A program made the translations under genes and the position numbers. Positions 7,183-16,509 of a DNA stretch of 64,000 nucleotides are shown here, piece by piece (the stretch's first letter is position 1; each line of letters begins with the position of its first letter). The notes under the pieces were generated by a model, which was not told where the DNA came from, did no database searches, and was given only the letters and a program-made list of their open reading frames with translations. The DNA is from Bacillus sp. OxB-1 (GTDB taxonomy: Bacteria > Bacillota > Bacilli > Bacillales_A > Planococcaceae): NCBI RefSeq assembly GCF_000829195.1, contig NZ_AP013294.1:248001-312000 (forward strand), given 5' to 3'.

Positions 7183-9090
7183 ATGATAAACTTTGCTGAA
7201 CGCCAGGAGAAGGCGGAACCGATCAACTGGAGTGCCCATATCGAGTTGATTGCCGCTATCATTTCTGGGGTATTAATCGTTCTAGCCTGGATGATCGGAA
7301 AAAACGGAGTTGAAAGCGGCTCTGTCGCTTTGTATATCATCGCGTTTTTGATTGGCGGATTTGCCAAGGCGAAGGAAGGCATCGAAGAAACGGTCAAGAA
7401 CAAAGAGTTGAATGTGGAAATGTTAATGGTTTTTGCGGCGATCGGCTCTGCCATCATCGGCTATTGGGCGGAAGGGGCCATCCTGATCTTCATTTTCGCA
7501 TTGAGCGGCGCTTTGGAAACTTACACTTTGAATAAAAGCCATAAGGAAATTTCCGCACTGATGGAGTTGCAGCCTGAGGAAGCTTGGCTTGTTCAGGAGG
7601 ACGGAAGCGAAGTGAAGGTCCCGACCTCTTCCCTGTCACTCGGTTCCATATTGGCTGTGCGACCCGGGGAACGGATTCCGGTGGACGGGAAAATTCTAAG
7701 CGGATTGACCTCCATCGACATGTCCGCCATCAATGGGGAGTCCATCCCTGTGGAAAAACAAAGCGGGGACGAACTTTTCGCAGGGACCGTCAATCTAAGC
7801 GGCGCCATCCGGATGGAAATGACAAAACCGAGTTCGGAAACACTCTTCCAGAAAATCATCAATATGGTTCAGAGCGCCCAAAGTGAAAAATCACCATCGC
7901 AGCAATTCATCGAACGTTTTGAAGGCACGTATGTAAAGGTTGTATTGATCGCCGTTTTTGTCATGATGTTCCTTCCCCATTTTCTCTTCGGATGGGATTG
8001 GACGACGACCATTTACCGCGCGATCGTGCTTCTTGTCGTTGCTTCCCCTTGCGCATTAGTCGCTTCCATCATGCCGGCAACATTGGCTGCCGTGTCGAAT
8101 GGGGCGAAACGCGGAGTCCTCTTTAAAGGGGGGGTCCATTTGGAACATTTAGGTACCCTGAACGCAATCGCCTTTGACAAAACAGGGACATTGACGAACG
8201 GGACACCTGTCGTAACGGATTTCCTTGTTCGTGAAGGAATGGAAGAAAAAGAAGCATTGTCCATCTTTGCCAGCATCGAATCCCAGTCGAATCACCCGCT
8301 CGCCTTGGCCATAACGAAGTACGCCACTATGCAAGGGGTTGATTATGAACGGCATATCCGGATGGAGGATGTGCCGGGCCACGGAATCAAAGCATATATG
8401 GATGACCGGGAGCTGCGGGTCGGAAATCCGAGGTTCATCGGCCCAGATTTGGCGTATGCGTTCCGCCAAGGAGCCGCAACCGATTTATTGAATGAAGGGA
8501 AAACGGTCATTTTCCTGAAAGATGAACAAGGGATCATGGCAGCCGCGGCTTTCAAAGACACGTTGCGCAAAGAAGCGGTGGAAGCGATCCAGCATTTAAA
8601 AAATGCGGGGATTCATACAATCATGCTGACCGGGGATAATGAGAAGACGGCAGCAGCGATTGCGAGAGAAGCCGGCATCGAATCCTTCGTCGCGGAATGT
8701 TTGCCCGAAATGAAGGTCGAGAAATTGAAGGAATTGCTGGCGGAACATAAATATGTCGGCATGGTCGGCGACGGCATTAACGATGCCCCCGCTTTAGCAA
8801 CCGCAACTTCGGGTATCGCGATGGGGGAAGGAACAGATGTCGCCTTGGAGACCGCTGACGTGGTCCTTATGCAGAATGATTTGACCCGGATCTCCTATGC
8901 CGCTAAACTATCCCGAAAAATGCAGAGGATTGTAAAACAGAACGTCTTTTTCTCCATTGCAGTGATTATCGTATTGATCATCTCCAATTTCATGCAAGTG
9001 GTCGATTTGCCACTCGGTGTCATCGGACATGAAGGCAGCACCATCCTCGTCATTTTGAACGGTCTGCGAATGCTGAATCGGGTGGAATGA
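7183..9090 (+). CDS. pfeT: P1B4-type metal-exporting ATPase (PfeT/ZosA-like)
   Basis: A 635-residue heavy-metal P-type ATPase without an N-terminal metal-binding domain. SPC (288-290) in the sixth membrane helix and HEGST (616-620) near the C-terminus are the P1B4 signature, the group that includes B. subtilis PfeT (formerly ZosA/YkvW), an Fe(II) exporter. The phosphorylation motif DKTGTLTNG starts at 332, TGD and GDGIND follow in the cytoplasmic domain, and TAING-type TGES is seen as INGES (184-188). AGGAGGG precedes the ATG. Upstream PerR- and Fur-like sites fit iron or peroxide control. Zinc or cobalt export cannot be excluded. Confidence 0.88.
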   Translation: MINFAERQEKAEPINWSAHIELIAAIISGVLIVLAWMIGKNGVESGSVALYIIAFLIGGFAKAKEGIEETVKNKELNVEMLMVFAAIGSAIIGYWAEGAILIFIFALSGALETYTLNKSHKEISALMELQPEEAWLVQEDGSEVKVPTSSLSLGSILAVRPGERIPVDGKILSGLTSIDMSAINGESIPVEKQSGDELFAGTVNLSGAIRMEMTKPSSETLFQKIINMVQSAQSEKSPSQQFIERFEGTYVKVVLIAVFVMMFLPHFLFGWDWTTTIYRAIVLLVVASPCALVASIMPATLAAVSNGAKRGVLFKGGVHLEHLGTLNAIAFDKTGTLTNGTPVVTDFLVREGMEEKEALSIFASIESQSNHPLALAITKYATMQGVDYERHIRMEDVPGHGIKAYMDDRELRVGNPRFIGPDLAYAFRQGAATDLLNEGKTVIFLKDEQGIMAAAAFKDTLRKEAVEAIQHLKNAGIHTIMLTGDNEKTAAAIAREAGIESFVAECLPEMKVEKLKELLAEHKYVGMVGDGINDAPALATATSGIAMGEGTDVALETADVVLMQNDLTRISYAAKLSRKMQRIVKQNVFFSIAVIIVLIISNFMQVVDLPLGVIGHEGSTILVILNGLRMLNRVE

Positions 9091-9099
9091 AATAAAGAA

Positions 9100-9154
9100 G
9101 CCAAAGAAAAAAGCAATGCTCTCATCCTGTGATGGCATTGCTTTTTTCTTTGGC
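9100..9154. terminator. Bidirectional terminator, ATPase and YihY genes
   Basis: A perfect 20-bp stem (GCCAAAGAAAAAAGCAATGC with its complement) with A and T runs on both sides serves the converging genes. It overlaps the last codons of the YihY gene. Confidence 0.9.
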
Positions 9155-10099
9155 CAATTGAGCTTGCTTCCGCTCTGTCATAACCGCGTTGAGTTGCCCG
9201 CCCAGCATAAGGATGATGGCGGAAAAATACATCCACATCATGAGCACGATAATCGCTCCGATACTTCCGTACGTATTCGAGTAGTTTCCGTAGTTCCCCA
9301 CATAGAAGGAAAAAGCGAGCGACGTCACAATCCATCCGACTGTGGAAAAAATTGCGCCGGGCACAACACTTTTCAACCGGATTTTCAAGTTCGGAACAAC
9401 CCAATAAATGGCTGCAAAAATGAGGAAAATGAGAATCGGCGGTACAATCCATCTAATACTTCCCCATAACTTCAAAAATCCTTCTTCCAGACCGAAATAG
9501 GAAAATGCGAGAGTCCCAATCTGCTGTCCGAAAACCGGAAGAACCAATGCTATGACCAAAACAACAATCAAAGCTATTGTAAAAACGACGGACATGGCGC
9601 GTGCCACTAAAAAGGATCTCGTCTCCGCGGCGAAATACGACCGATTCAGCGCTTTCGTCAAGGCGTTCATCCCCTTGGAAGCCGACCAAATGGTGGCAAG
9701 CGCCCCGATTGACAGCAACCCTCCATGGCGATTTGCCAAGACTTCCCCTAATGTTTTTTCGATGAGTTGGGCAACGCTCTCCGGCGCATATTCCCGGATG
9801 AACAGGAAGACTTCGCCTTGATCCAAATTCAGGAACGGCAGCAAGGTCATTAAAAAGATTAATAGAGGGAAAAGTGACAACAGGAAAAAGAAGGCGAGCT
9901 GGGAGGCAAGCCCTGTCACATCGACTTTCTTGATCCGCACTATCAATTCTTTAAAGAACCCTTGGGATGTCGTGACGTCGAATTTCTCCAAGTCGCCATC
10001 TTTGATATCCTCAACAAATCCCATGACACCAGATTTCTTCGGGTTTCTTTCCCTTTTTTTCTTCCGTTTGTTGCGTTCAAGGGTACGCTTATGTCCCAT
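9122..10099 (-). CDS. YihY/BrkB family membrane protein
   Basis: A 325-residue integral membrane protein of the YihY family (once annotated as ribonuclease BN; B. subtilis YfkH is a relative). A basic N-terminal tail (residues 1-45) is followed by about six membrane helices, including the conserved LASQLAFFFLLSLFPLLIF region and WSASKGMNALTKALNRSY. Function is unresolved. The ATG at 10099 is chosen because AAAGGGGTGA precedes it by 10 bases; a GTG at 10102 is nearly as good. It follows the YtxH gene closely and is probably co-transcribed with it. Confidence 0.85.
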   Translation of the reverse strand: MGHKRTLERNKRKKKRERNPKKSGVMGFVEDIKDGDLEKFDVTTSQGFFKELIVRIKKVDVTGLASQLAFFFLLSLFPLLIFLMTLLPFLNLDQGEVFLFIREYAPESVAQLIEKTLGEVLANRHGGLLSIGALATIWSASKGMNALTKALNRSYFAAETRSFLVARAMSVVFTIALIVVLVIALVLPVFGQQIGTLAFSYFGLEEGFLKLWGSIRWIVPPILIFLIFAAIYWVVPNLKIRLKSVVPGAIFSTVGWIVTSLAFSFYVGNYGNYSNTYGSIGAIIVLMMWMYFSAIILMLGGQLNAVMTERKQAQLAKEKSNAITG

Positions 10100-10128
10100 C
10101 ACATTTCCGTCACCCCTTTCCATGCGAC

Positions 10129-10509
10129 TCACTTTTTTACAGACGGATCGGTTAGTCCGGCTTCCTCTTGTACAATGGATTTATATTCATCTTTCGCCTC
10201 GACGAATGCCTCTTTCGTGTCCACGACCAATTCCTTCACTTGTGGCGTAAGCGTCTTCAACTCTTCGACTTGTGATTTCAAATAATTGGCGTCTCCTGAA
10301 AGTTGATTATAAACCAATTGGATCTTGTCTTTTTTCTCCATGACCATCTGTTTCAACTCATCTGGATTCTTCCTATAATGGCTGACATCAGATAGTAAGT
10401 TCTTAGATTTTCTCGTCACTTGTTCCCTCGTGCTCCGGTCAAATAAACTGATGACTGCACCTGCAAGAGCACCAAAAATAATAAATTTGCCAAACTTTCC
10501 ATTGCCCAT
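10129..10509 (-). CDS. YtxH domain protein
   Basis: A 126-residue protein with a short N-terminal membrane segment (about residues 8-24, IIFGALAGAVISLF) followed by a long helical, charged tail, the layout of YtxH-like proteins seen in many Bacillales stress operons. Function is unknown. GGAGGG lies 6 bases before the ATG. The next gene downstream (YihY) begins 30 bases after this stop, so the pair likely forms one transcript. Confidence 0.75.
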   Translation of the reverse strand: MGNGKFGKFIIFGALAGAVISLFDRSTREQVTRKSKNLLSDVSHYRKNPDELKQMVMEKKDKIQLVYNQLSGDANYLKSQVEELKTLTPQVKELVVDTKEAFVEAKDEYKSIVQEEAGLTDPSVKK

Positions 10510-10739
10510 TGAAAACCCTCCAGTTCCAATTATTTCGCATATTCCATTATACCCGACAGCCCCTCAAAACAAACAATATTGCACGAACCACAAAAAATGT
10601 CTTGACGAACAGCCCCTACTTTCGGAATATTAACATTAACAATAAATCAATAAAATTTTGGAGAGGGATGTGAGGAAGAATAAAGTTCACAAGATAATCG
10701 GGGAATATACGTAGTGGAAAAAATAAGGGGGACTATGTG

Positions 10740-12092
10740 ATGGATGCAATACAAGAATTTTTGGATAAAATAGGAGGAATTATCTGGGGACCACCCTTGC
10801 TCATTCTGTTGGTCGGAACCGGTATTTTTTTAACTGCGAGACTGGCCTTTATTCAAGTACGGTTATTGCCTTATTCCTTAAAACAAGTGTTTTCAAGAAA
10901 GCATGACAAGCAGGCCGACGGAGACATTTCCCAGTTCCAGGCATTGATGACGGCGATGGCCGCCACAGTGGGAGTCGGGAATATCGTAGGGGTTGCCGGT
11001 GCGGTGGCGACCGGGGGACCTGGAGCCATCTTCTGGATGTGGATGGCCGGATTTTTCGGCATGGCGACCAAGTATGGCGAGGCAATCCTAGCCGTCAAAT
11101 ACCGAGTGAAAGATGCGAATGGTCAAATGGCCGGCGGGCCGATGTATTATCTGGAGCATGGATTGAAACAAAAATGGCTGGGAATCCTCTTTGCCATCTT
11201 TGGCGCATTTGCAGCATTCGGAATCGGAAATGGAACGCAATCCAAAGCGGTTGCCGACGCGATGAGCGGCACATTCAATGTTCCGCACTGGGCGACAGGT
11301 GTCGGACTCGTCATTTTCGGTGCGCTAGTTATTTTGGGTGGCATCAAATCCATCGGACGAGTTACGGCATTTTTCGTGCCGATAATGGCACTTTTCTATT
11401 TTATCGCAGGAGCAATCATTGTTATCACCAACTTCAACCTCGTGCCTGATGCGTTTGCGTTAATTTTCAAAGATGCCTTCACCGGGCAAGCGGTTGCAGG
11501 GGGAGCAATCGGTGCGGTCATTCGATTTGGTGTAGCACGCGGATTATTCTCAAATGAAGCAGGTTTAGGTTCGGCACCGATCGCCGCAGCGGCAGCACGT
11601 ACGGATATGCCGGGACGCCAAGCATTGATTTCCATGACCCAAGTTCTGTTTGACACTCTCGTTATTTGTACGATTACCGGCTTGACGATCGTCATGTCTG
11701 GTAAATGGGACGGTCAAGGGATCGAAGCCGACTTCTTGACGGCTGAAGCGTTTGGCGCGTTCCTCGGAAGCGCCGGTCCGATTGTCGTATCAATCGGTCT
11801 CATATTCTTCGCGACTTCCACTATATTGGGATGGAGTTATTACGGTGAGAAATGCTTCCAATACCTCTTCCCGAATCCGAAAGCCGTCTTTACGTACCGC
11901 GTCATTTTCGTCCTCTTCATCTTTGTAGGCGCTACAGCCAAGTTGGGCGTCGTATGGGCCTTGGCGGACGTCCTGAACGGTCTCATGGCCATCCCGAACT
12001 TGATCGGACTCCTTGGTCTGTCTGGAATCATTGTATTGGAAACAAAACGATTCCAAGCGAAAATCAAAGAGGAGAAAGAAGTCGCAAAATAA
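10740..12092 (+). CDS. Sodium:alanine symporter (AGCS family)
   Basis: A 450-residue transporter of the alanine or glycine:cation symporter family, moving small neutral amino acids together with Na+. Eleven or so hydrophobic segments are visible. Family motifs include QFQALMTAMAATVGVGNIVG near residue 65-85, GPGAIFWMW, GGPMYYLEHG, and ARGLFSNEAGLGSAPIAAA. The ATG at 10740 stands 8 bases after AGGGGG; a GTG one codon earlier is possible. It is monocistronic or shares a transcript with the small DUF1128 gene 81 bases downstream. A truncated, different paralogue lies at 55115. Confidence 0.92.
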   Translation: MDAIQEFLDKIGGIIWGPPLLILLVGTGIFLTARLAFIQVRLLPYSLKQVFSRKHDKQADGDISQFQALMTAMAATVGVGNIVGVAGAVATGGPGAIFWMWMAGFFGMATKYGEAILAVKYRVKDANGQMAGGPMYYLEHGLKQKWLGILFAIFGAFAAFGIGNGTQSKAVADAMSGTFNVPHWATGVGLVIFGALVILGGIKSIGRVTAFFVPIMALFYFIAGAIIVITNFNLVPDAFALIFKDAFTGQAVAGGAIGAVIRFGVARGLFSNEAGLGSAPIAAAAARTDMPGRQALISMTQVLFDTLVICTITGLTIVMSGKWDGQGIEADFLTAEAFGAFLGSAGPIVVSIGLIFFATSTILGWSYYGEKCFQYLFPNPKAVFTYRVIFVLFIFVGATAKLGVVWALADVLNGLMAIPNLIGLLGLSGIIVLETKRFQAKIKEEKEVAK

Positions 12093-12173
12093 GAGGTTTT
12101 GGCTAGGCTGATTGACACGTTAATTGATTAATGGAATACTTGGATGGAAGCAAAAGAAAGGTGGCTAGGGCAG

Positions 12174-12395
12174 ATGGATTTATCAAAACCTTCACCAGAA
12201 AATGTGACCTTCATGATAGAGCAGATCAAAGAGAAACTCCGCATGGTGAATGTGGATGCAATGAGAGCGGAAAACTTCAGCACGTCACAGTACGAAGACC
12301 TGCACGATATGTATCAACTGGTCATGAAACGGAACAATATCACGCCGAATGAAATGCAGGCCATCGCCGCTGAACTCGGTTCGCTGCGAAAATGA
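12174..12395 (+). CDS. DUF1128 family protein (YfkK-like)
   Basis: A 73-residue helical cytoplasmic protein of the DUF1128 family; B. subtilis YfkK has about the same length and a similar start (MDLSxPSxEN). Function unknown. The ATG at 12174 is preferred over one 30 bases upstream because AAAGGTGG stands 9 bases before it and the family begins here. The end ELGSLRK is typical. A bidirectional terminator follows and separates it from motB. Confidence 0.88.
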   Translation: MDLSKPSPENVTFMIEQIKEKLRMVNVDAMRAENFSTSQYEDLHDMYQLVMKRNNITPNEMQAIAAELGSLRK

Positions 12396-12437
12396 AAAAA
12401 GAGTGCAAAGCCGATTGTAGGCCTTGCACTCTTTTTC
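12396..12437. terminator. Bidirectional terminator before motB end
   Basis: AAAGAGTGCAAAGCC pairs with GGCCTTGCACTCTTT, with A and T runs on the flanks; it lies between converging genes. Confidence 0.88.
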
Positions 12438-12443
12438 TATTAT

Positions 12444-13205
12444 CTAGTCGGCTACCGAACCATCTTCCAATACAAGGGGCTGGATCAAAACTTCGACACG
12501 GCGGTTTTTACTGCGTCCTTCCGCAGTGTCGTTAGGAGCGATCGGATGATACTCCCCATAGCCCTTCGCGCTGAGTAAAAGCGGATCGATTTTATCCGAC
12601 TCCATCAAGATTTTCAGGAAATTGACCGCCCGCATGACGCTCAGTTCCCAGTTCGACGAGAATTCCGCGTTGTTCATCGGCAAATTGTCTGTATGCCCTG
12701 TTATGACAATTTGCCGTGGCCTATCGAATACGAGCAATTCCGCGATATCATCCGCCAATCCCCTATACTCCGGCTTGAGATCAGCTTTCCCAGGGCTAAA
12801 AAGGATGCTGTCCCGGATGGTGACGAGCAGACCTTCATCCGTCAGCTTCGTTTCAAACTGGTTTTCCAATTCATGTACCGCGATATAATTATCCAAACGA
12901 TCTTGGATTTCCCCCAGCGACCGTTGATCTTCCAAATAGGAGTTGTTCTCTTCGTTGACATCGACGGAATCTTTCGGCACAGGAACAGTCGTCGGTGCCG
13001 CTTGCTCCATCACACCTTTGCCCCCGTCGAAAATCTCGTTGAAGACTGTCGTCATTTGAGTGAACTTCGCTTCATCGATGGAACTGGAAGCGAATAAAAC
13101 GATGAACAATGCAAGTAGTAGCGTCAATAGGTCCGAATAAGGCAGGAGCCAGGACTCATCCACGCCATGCTCATCATGTGATTTCTTCTTACGTCTCTTC
13201 GACAA
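12444..13205 (-). CDS. motB: Flagellar stator protein MotB
   Basis: A 253-residue stator subunit. A basic N-terminus is followed by a single membrane helix holding the ion-binding aspartate (Asp25 in LPYSDLLTLLLAL), a linker with the plug, and a C-terminal OmpA/MotB peptidoglycan-binding domain (ITGHTDNLPMNNAEF, then SAKGYGEY and GRSKNRRVEV). It anchors the stator to the wall while MotA couples ion flow to torque. The start overlaps the end of motA by 17 bases. Proton or sodium preference cannot be settled from this sequence. Confidence 0.94.
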   Translation of the reverse strand: MSKRRKKKSHDEHGVDESWLLPYSDLLTLLLALFIVLFASSSIDEAKFTQMTTVFNEIFDGGKGVMEQAAPTTVPVPKDSVDVNEENNSYLEDQRSLGEIQDRLDNYIAVHELENQFETKLTDEGLLVTIRDSILFSPGKADLKPEYRGLADDIAELLVFDRPRQIVITGHTDNLPMNNAEFSSNWELSVMRAVNFLKILMESDKIDPLLLSAKGYGEYHPIAPNDTAEGRSKNRRVEVLIQPLVLEDGSVAD

Positions 13206-14004
13206 ACTGGCCAGCCCCTTTCTCGCTGGAATTTGCGTTCGCCAGTTTCTTACGCTCTTGGACAGATAGATAGGAAGCTAGTTTTTGCTCGATGACCCGT
13301 GGTGCTTCCCCTTCCAGGACGGAGAGGATCCCTTCGATCATCATATGCCGTTGCCGTGCCTCTTCCTTGGATTTCCGCTTCAACTTATTGGCAAAGGGAT
13401 GCCAAAGGACGTATCCGGTGAAAATCCCGAGCAAAGTGGCGATGAAGGCGGCAGAGATAGCTAAACCAAGGGCGGCAATATCATCCAAGTTCTTGAGCGC
13501 CGCGATCAAGCCGACAACCGCTCCGAGCACCCCAAGTGTCGGTGCGTATGTCCCCGCTTGGGAAAAGATGAGGGCCCCCGCTGCATGGCGCTCTTCCATC
13601 GCGTCCACTTCCTCCGTAAGCACGTCCCGGATATAATCCGCATTTTGTCCGTCGATTGCCAAGCCAAGACCATTTTTCAAAAACGGATCATCGATTTCGT
13701 CCGTTTTCGCTTCAAGCGCCAGCAATCCTTCACGACGTGCAATATCCGCCCAACCGGAAAACATCCGTATGATATCTGCATCAGAAGTAAGCTTCTGTTC
13801 TTTGAAAATTTTCCCGAAAAGTTTCGGCACGTTCTTCAATTCACTCATCGGGAAAGCAATGACCACTGCCGCTACAGTCCCGACGAGGATAATCAGAATG
13901 GCCGCTACATTCAACAGGTTGTCCGGCGTGACACCTTTCATTGCCATACCGACGAAGAGGGCGACAAACCCAAGAACAAGCCCCAATATTGTTGATAAAT
14001 CCAT
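13189..14004 (-). CDS. motA: Flagellar stator protein MotA
   Basis: A 271-residue MotA-type stator subunit with two N-terminal membrane helices (residues 1-55), a cytoplasmic loop rich in charged residues that meets the rotor, and two more helices (about 150-205, APTLGVLGAVVGLIAAL). GGAGGGG lies 5 bases before the ATG. A sigma-D-like promoter precedes it at 14038-14064. No other flagellar structural genes are present in the window, but three chemoreceptor genes are. Confidence 0.94.
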   Translation of the reverse strand: MDLSTILGLVLGFVALFVGMAMKGVTPDNLLNVAAILIILVGTVAAVVIAFPMSELKNVPKLFGKIFKEQKLTSDADIIRMFSGWADIARREGLLALEAKTDEIDDPFLKNGLGLAIDGQNADYIRDVLTEEVDAMEERHAAGALIFSQAGTYAPTLGVLGAVVGLIAALKNLDDIAALGLAISAAFIATLLGIFTGYVLWHPFANKLKRKSKEEARQRHMMIEGILSVLEGEAPRVIEQKLASYLSVQERKKLANANSSEKGAGQFVEET

Positions 14005-14037
14005 GATAGCCCCTCCAAGTAATCCATTCTTCTTATT

Positions 14038-14064
14038 ACTTCGGCATTTTTAGACCTATCTTTA
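14038..14064 (-). promoter_or_regulatory. Sigma-D-like motility promoter of motAB
   Basis: On the minus strand TAAA is followed by exactly 15 bases and then GCCGAAGT, against the sigma-D consensus TAAA-N15-GCCGATAT. It lies 34 bases before the motA start codon, which fits flagellar-class control. Confidence 0.65.
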
Positions 14065-14190
14065 GATATGCTTCCATAAGAGTTGTATAATAATTTTATC
14101 TCCTGTCACAAGTTCTTAATATTTCTTTGATGACAGGAATTTCAAAGGCATGTAGGCCATTTTACGTATGAAGAGAGGAGCAATTTCACT

Positions 14191-15423
14191 ATGACAACAT
14201 TTGAAAACCGGTTGGAACGTTATGCGGAGTTAGCGGTCAAAGTAGGTGTCAATATCCAGCCAAATCAGTATTTGCTCATCAATGCTTCTACAGAAACCGT
14301 CGAATTTGTCCGGCTCATCGTCGAGAAAGCCTATGCGGCGGGAGCACGCCAAGTATTTGTCGACTGGGTCGATGATATCGTGTCCCGGATCCGGTTCGAA
14401 AAAGCCCCTGCGGAGTCCTTTTCGGAATTTCCCGCTTGGAAAGTGCAGGAGCGGGAGCAACTTGCGGAAAAAGGGGCCGCTTTCATGAGCATCACATCCC
14501 AAAGCCCTGATTTGCTAAAAGGAATCGATCCTGCCCGCATTGCCGAATCGCAAAAAGCAGCAGGACAAGCTTTGGACCGATTCAGACAACTGATGCAAGC
14601 CGACAAATTCAGTTGGACCGTCATCGCCGCTCCATCCAAAGCCTGGGCGGACAAAGTGTTTTCCGATCTTCCGGAAGACGACCGGGTTCCGGCCCTATGG
14701 GAAGCCATTTTCAAATCAGTACGAGCAGATCAGGAGAATCCCGTACAGGCTTGGATCGAGCATGACAAGACCTTGCATACCAAAGTCGATTATTTGAATG
14801 AAAAACGATATAGGAAACTTCATTACCGGGCTCCGGGTACCGATTTGACAATCGAGTTGCCCGAAGGCCATTTATGGTGCGGTGCCGGCAGCATCAATGA
14901 ACAAGATCAGCCATTCATGGCAAATATGCCGACCGAGGAAGTCTTCACTGTTCCGTTGAAAACAGGAGTCGACGGGTTCGTCTCCAGTACGAAGCCGCTC
15001 AGCTATGGCGGGAATATCATCGACAACTTCAAGATCACCTTTCAAGACGGCCGGATTACAGAAGTAGCTGCCGAACAAGGGGAAGAGGTCCTGAAGCGTC
15101 TGGTAGATACGGACGAAGGGGCGAAATATCTTGGCGAAGTCGCACTGGTCCCTCACCACTCACCGATTTCAGAATCCGGATTGCTTTTCTTTAACACATT
15201 ATTCGATGAAAATGCTTCCAATCATTTGGCAATCGGCAGCGCCTATGCGTTCTGTCTCGAAGGCGGCAAAACGATGTCCCGCGAGCAATTGGAAGAAAAA
15301 GGGCTAAACCAAAGCATCACCCACGTCGATTTCATGATTGGGTCCGATCAGATGGATATTGACGGCATTCGCCAGGATGGAACGGTAGAACCCATATTCC
15401 GCAGCGGAAATTGGGCTTTCTAA
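14191..15423 (+). CDS. ampS: M29 family aminopeptidase (AmpS-like)
   Basis: A 410-residue thermophilic-type metallo-aminopeptidase of family M29. These cytoplasmic dimeric enzymes release N-terminal residues from peptides using two zinc or cobalt ions. The N-terminal domain starts FENRLERYAELAVKVG. The C-terminal metal-binding part includes NMPTEEVFTVP, GAKYLGEVALVPHHSPI and NHLAIGSAY, which carry the family's Glu, His and Tyr ligands. Length and end (GNWAF) match. GAGAGGAGCAATTTCAC precedes the ATG. It is flanked by divergent motAB and followed by a small membrane protein gene on its own promoter. Confidence 0.92.
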   Translation: MTTFENRLERYAELAVKVGVNIQPNQYLLINASTETVEFVRLIVEKAYAAGARQVFVDWVDDIVSRIRFEKAPAESFSEFPAWKVQEREQLAEKGAAFMSITSQSPDLLKGIDPARIAESQKAAGQALDRFRQLMQADKFSWTVIAAPSKAWADKVFSDLPEDDRVPALWEAIFKSVRADQENPVQAWIEHDKTLHTKVDYLNEKRYRKLHYRAPGTDLTIELPEGHLWCGAGSINEQDQPFMANMPTEEVFTVPLKTGVDGFVSSTKPLSYGGNIIDNFKITFQDGRITEVAAEQGEEVLKRLVDTDEGAKYLGEVALVPHHSPISESGLLFFNTLFDENASNHLAIGSAYAFCLEGGKTMSREQLEEKGLNQSITHVDFMIGSDQMDIDGIRQDGTVEPIFRSGNWAF

Positions 15424-15534
15424 AATACGTCACAATTGCTGAAAACATTTTAAAAAGACCTTAAAAAGACTGGGACTTTACTGTATAATGAGAGCAGTGG
15501 CGAATAATTATATTGTAGAGAGGAGTCTTTTCAC

Positions 15535-15675
15535 ATGGGTCTCATGTATACAACAGTTATCGGTTATTCGGTCGTACTTGGTTTGGCTGCGATATTCACA
15601 ATGCATTATCTATCGAAAGCTCTTGATTCTTCGGACGCAGAAAGAATCGATCCAAAACCGGATACTAAACTATAA
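15535..15675 (+). CDS. Small single-span membrane protein, 46 aa
   Basis: A 46-residue product with one membrane helix (about residues 5-26, YTTVIGYSVVLGLAAIFTMH) and a short charged tail rich in Asp, Lys and Pro. I do not recognise the family. Support for a real gene is good: GAGAGGAG stands 9 bases before the ATG, a -10 like TATAAT is at 15484-15489 with a weak TTAAAA 17 bases upstream, and a clean terminator directly follows the stop codon. The function is unknown. Confidence 0.72.
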   Translation: MGLMYTTVIGYSVVLGLAAIFTMHYLSKALDSSDAERIDPKPDTKL

Positions 15676-15708
15676 AAGAGTTGCCTTTCAGCAACTCTTT
15701 TGTTTTAT
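15676..15708 (+). terminator. Terminator after the 46-aa gene
   Basis: AAAGAGTTGC and GCAACTCTTT form a 10-bp stem around CTTTCA and run into a T-rich tail. Confidence 0.88.
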
Positions 15709-15803
15709 TAGATAGTATGATGTCCTAATTACGGGCGCCCTGTCCCATGCTAAAGCCATATGGTTGAAGGGACAGCAAATCCAAACGGGGTAGGTGTAGA
15801 AAA

Positions 15804-16379
15804 ATGGCACTTTTAAATGAAATCTTGGACTTTAATGCATCATTCGTAAATGAAAAGAAATATGAGCAGTATGCAACGACGAAATTTCCAGATAAGCGAA
15901 TCGTTATTTTAACTTGTATGGATACCCGTCTTACCGAGCTATTGCCGAAGGCGATGAACTTGAAGAACGGCGATGCAAAAATCATCAAAAGTGCCGGTGC
16001 CGTCGTAAACCATCCATTCGGTGGGATTATGAGAAGCATCCTGGTCGCGATCTATGAACTCCAGGCCGACGAAGTGTATGTTATAGGACATCATGACTGT
16101 GGGATGAGTTCAATCGACACAGACCGCATCACCAAAAATATGACAAACCGCGGCATTGATCCGGAAGTCTTCCATACCCTAAAATATTCGGGAGTGGATA
16201 TGAAGAGTTGGCTGCATGGATTCAGCGACGTGACAGAAAGCGTGAAAAAAAGTGTGGAAGCAATACGGAATCATCCCCTGATGGATACAAATGTGCCGAT
16301 CCACGGCTTAGTCGTCCATCCTGACACCGGCCAGCTGGATGTTATTGTCGAGGGCTATCAATCCGTAACCGAGAATTGA
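15804..16379 (+). CDS. Beta-class carbonic anhydrase
   Basis: A 191-residue zinc enzyme interconverting CO2 and bicarbonate in the cytoplasm. The ligand motifs are complete: Cys38-x-Asp40-x-Arg42 in LTCMDTR and His96-x-x-Cys99 in GHHDCG. The rest (SAGAVVNHPFGGIMRSI, YVIGHHDCGM) matches the small beta class of Bacillales such as YtiB. GGGGTAGGTG precedes the ATG. It stands alone between terminators. Confidence 0.93.
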   Translation: MALLNEILDFNASFVNEKKYEQYATTKFPDKRIVILTCMDTRLTELLPKAMNLKNGDAKIIKSAGAVVNHPFGGIMRSILVAIYELQADEVYVIGHHDCGMSSIDTDRITKNMTNRGIDPEVFHTLKYSGVDMKSWLHGFSDVTESVKKSVEAIRNHPLMDTNVPIHGLVVHPDTGQLDVIVEGYQSVTEN

Positions 16380-16437
16380 TCGGGAACTGACAAATTTCCC
16401 GATTTCCCGGGAAATATGGAATCTACGAAACAATAAC

Positions 16438-16470
16438 AGAAGCCACTTCCTTTCACAGGAAGTGGCTTCT
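16438..16470. terminator. Bidirectional terminator after the carbonic anhydrase gene
   Basis: A perfect 14-bp stem starts AGAAGCCACTTCCT and closes with its complement. It separates the carbonic anhydrase gene from the converging acetyltransferase gene. Confidence 0.85.
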
Positions 16471-16509
16471 CATCTTTGTCACCCATCTTCGGAATGGGGC
16501 CTTGCCCTT

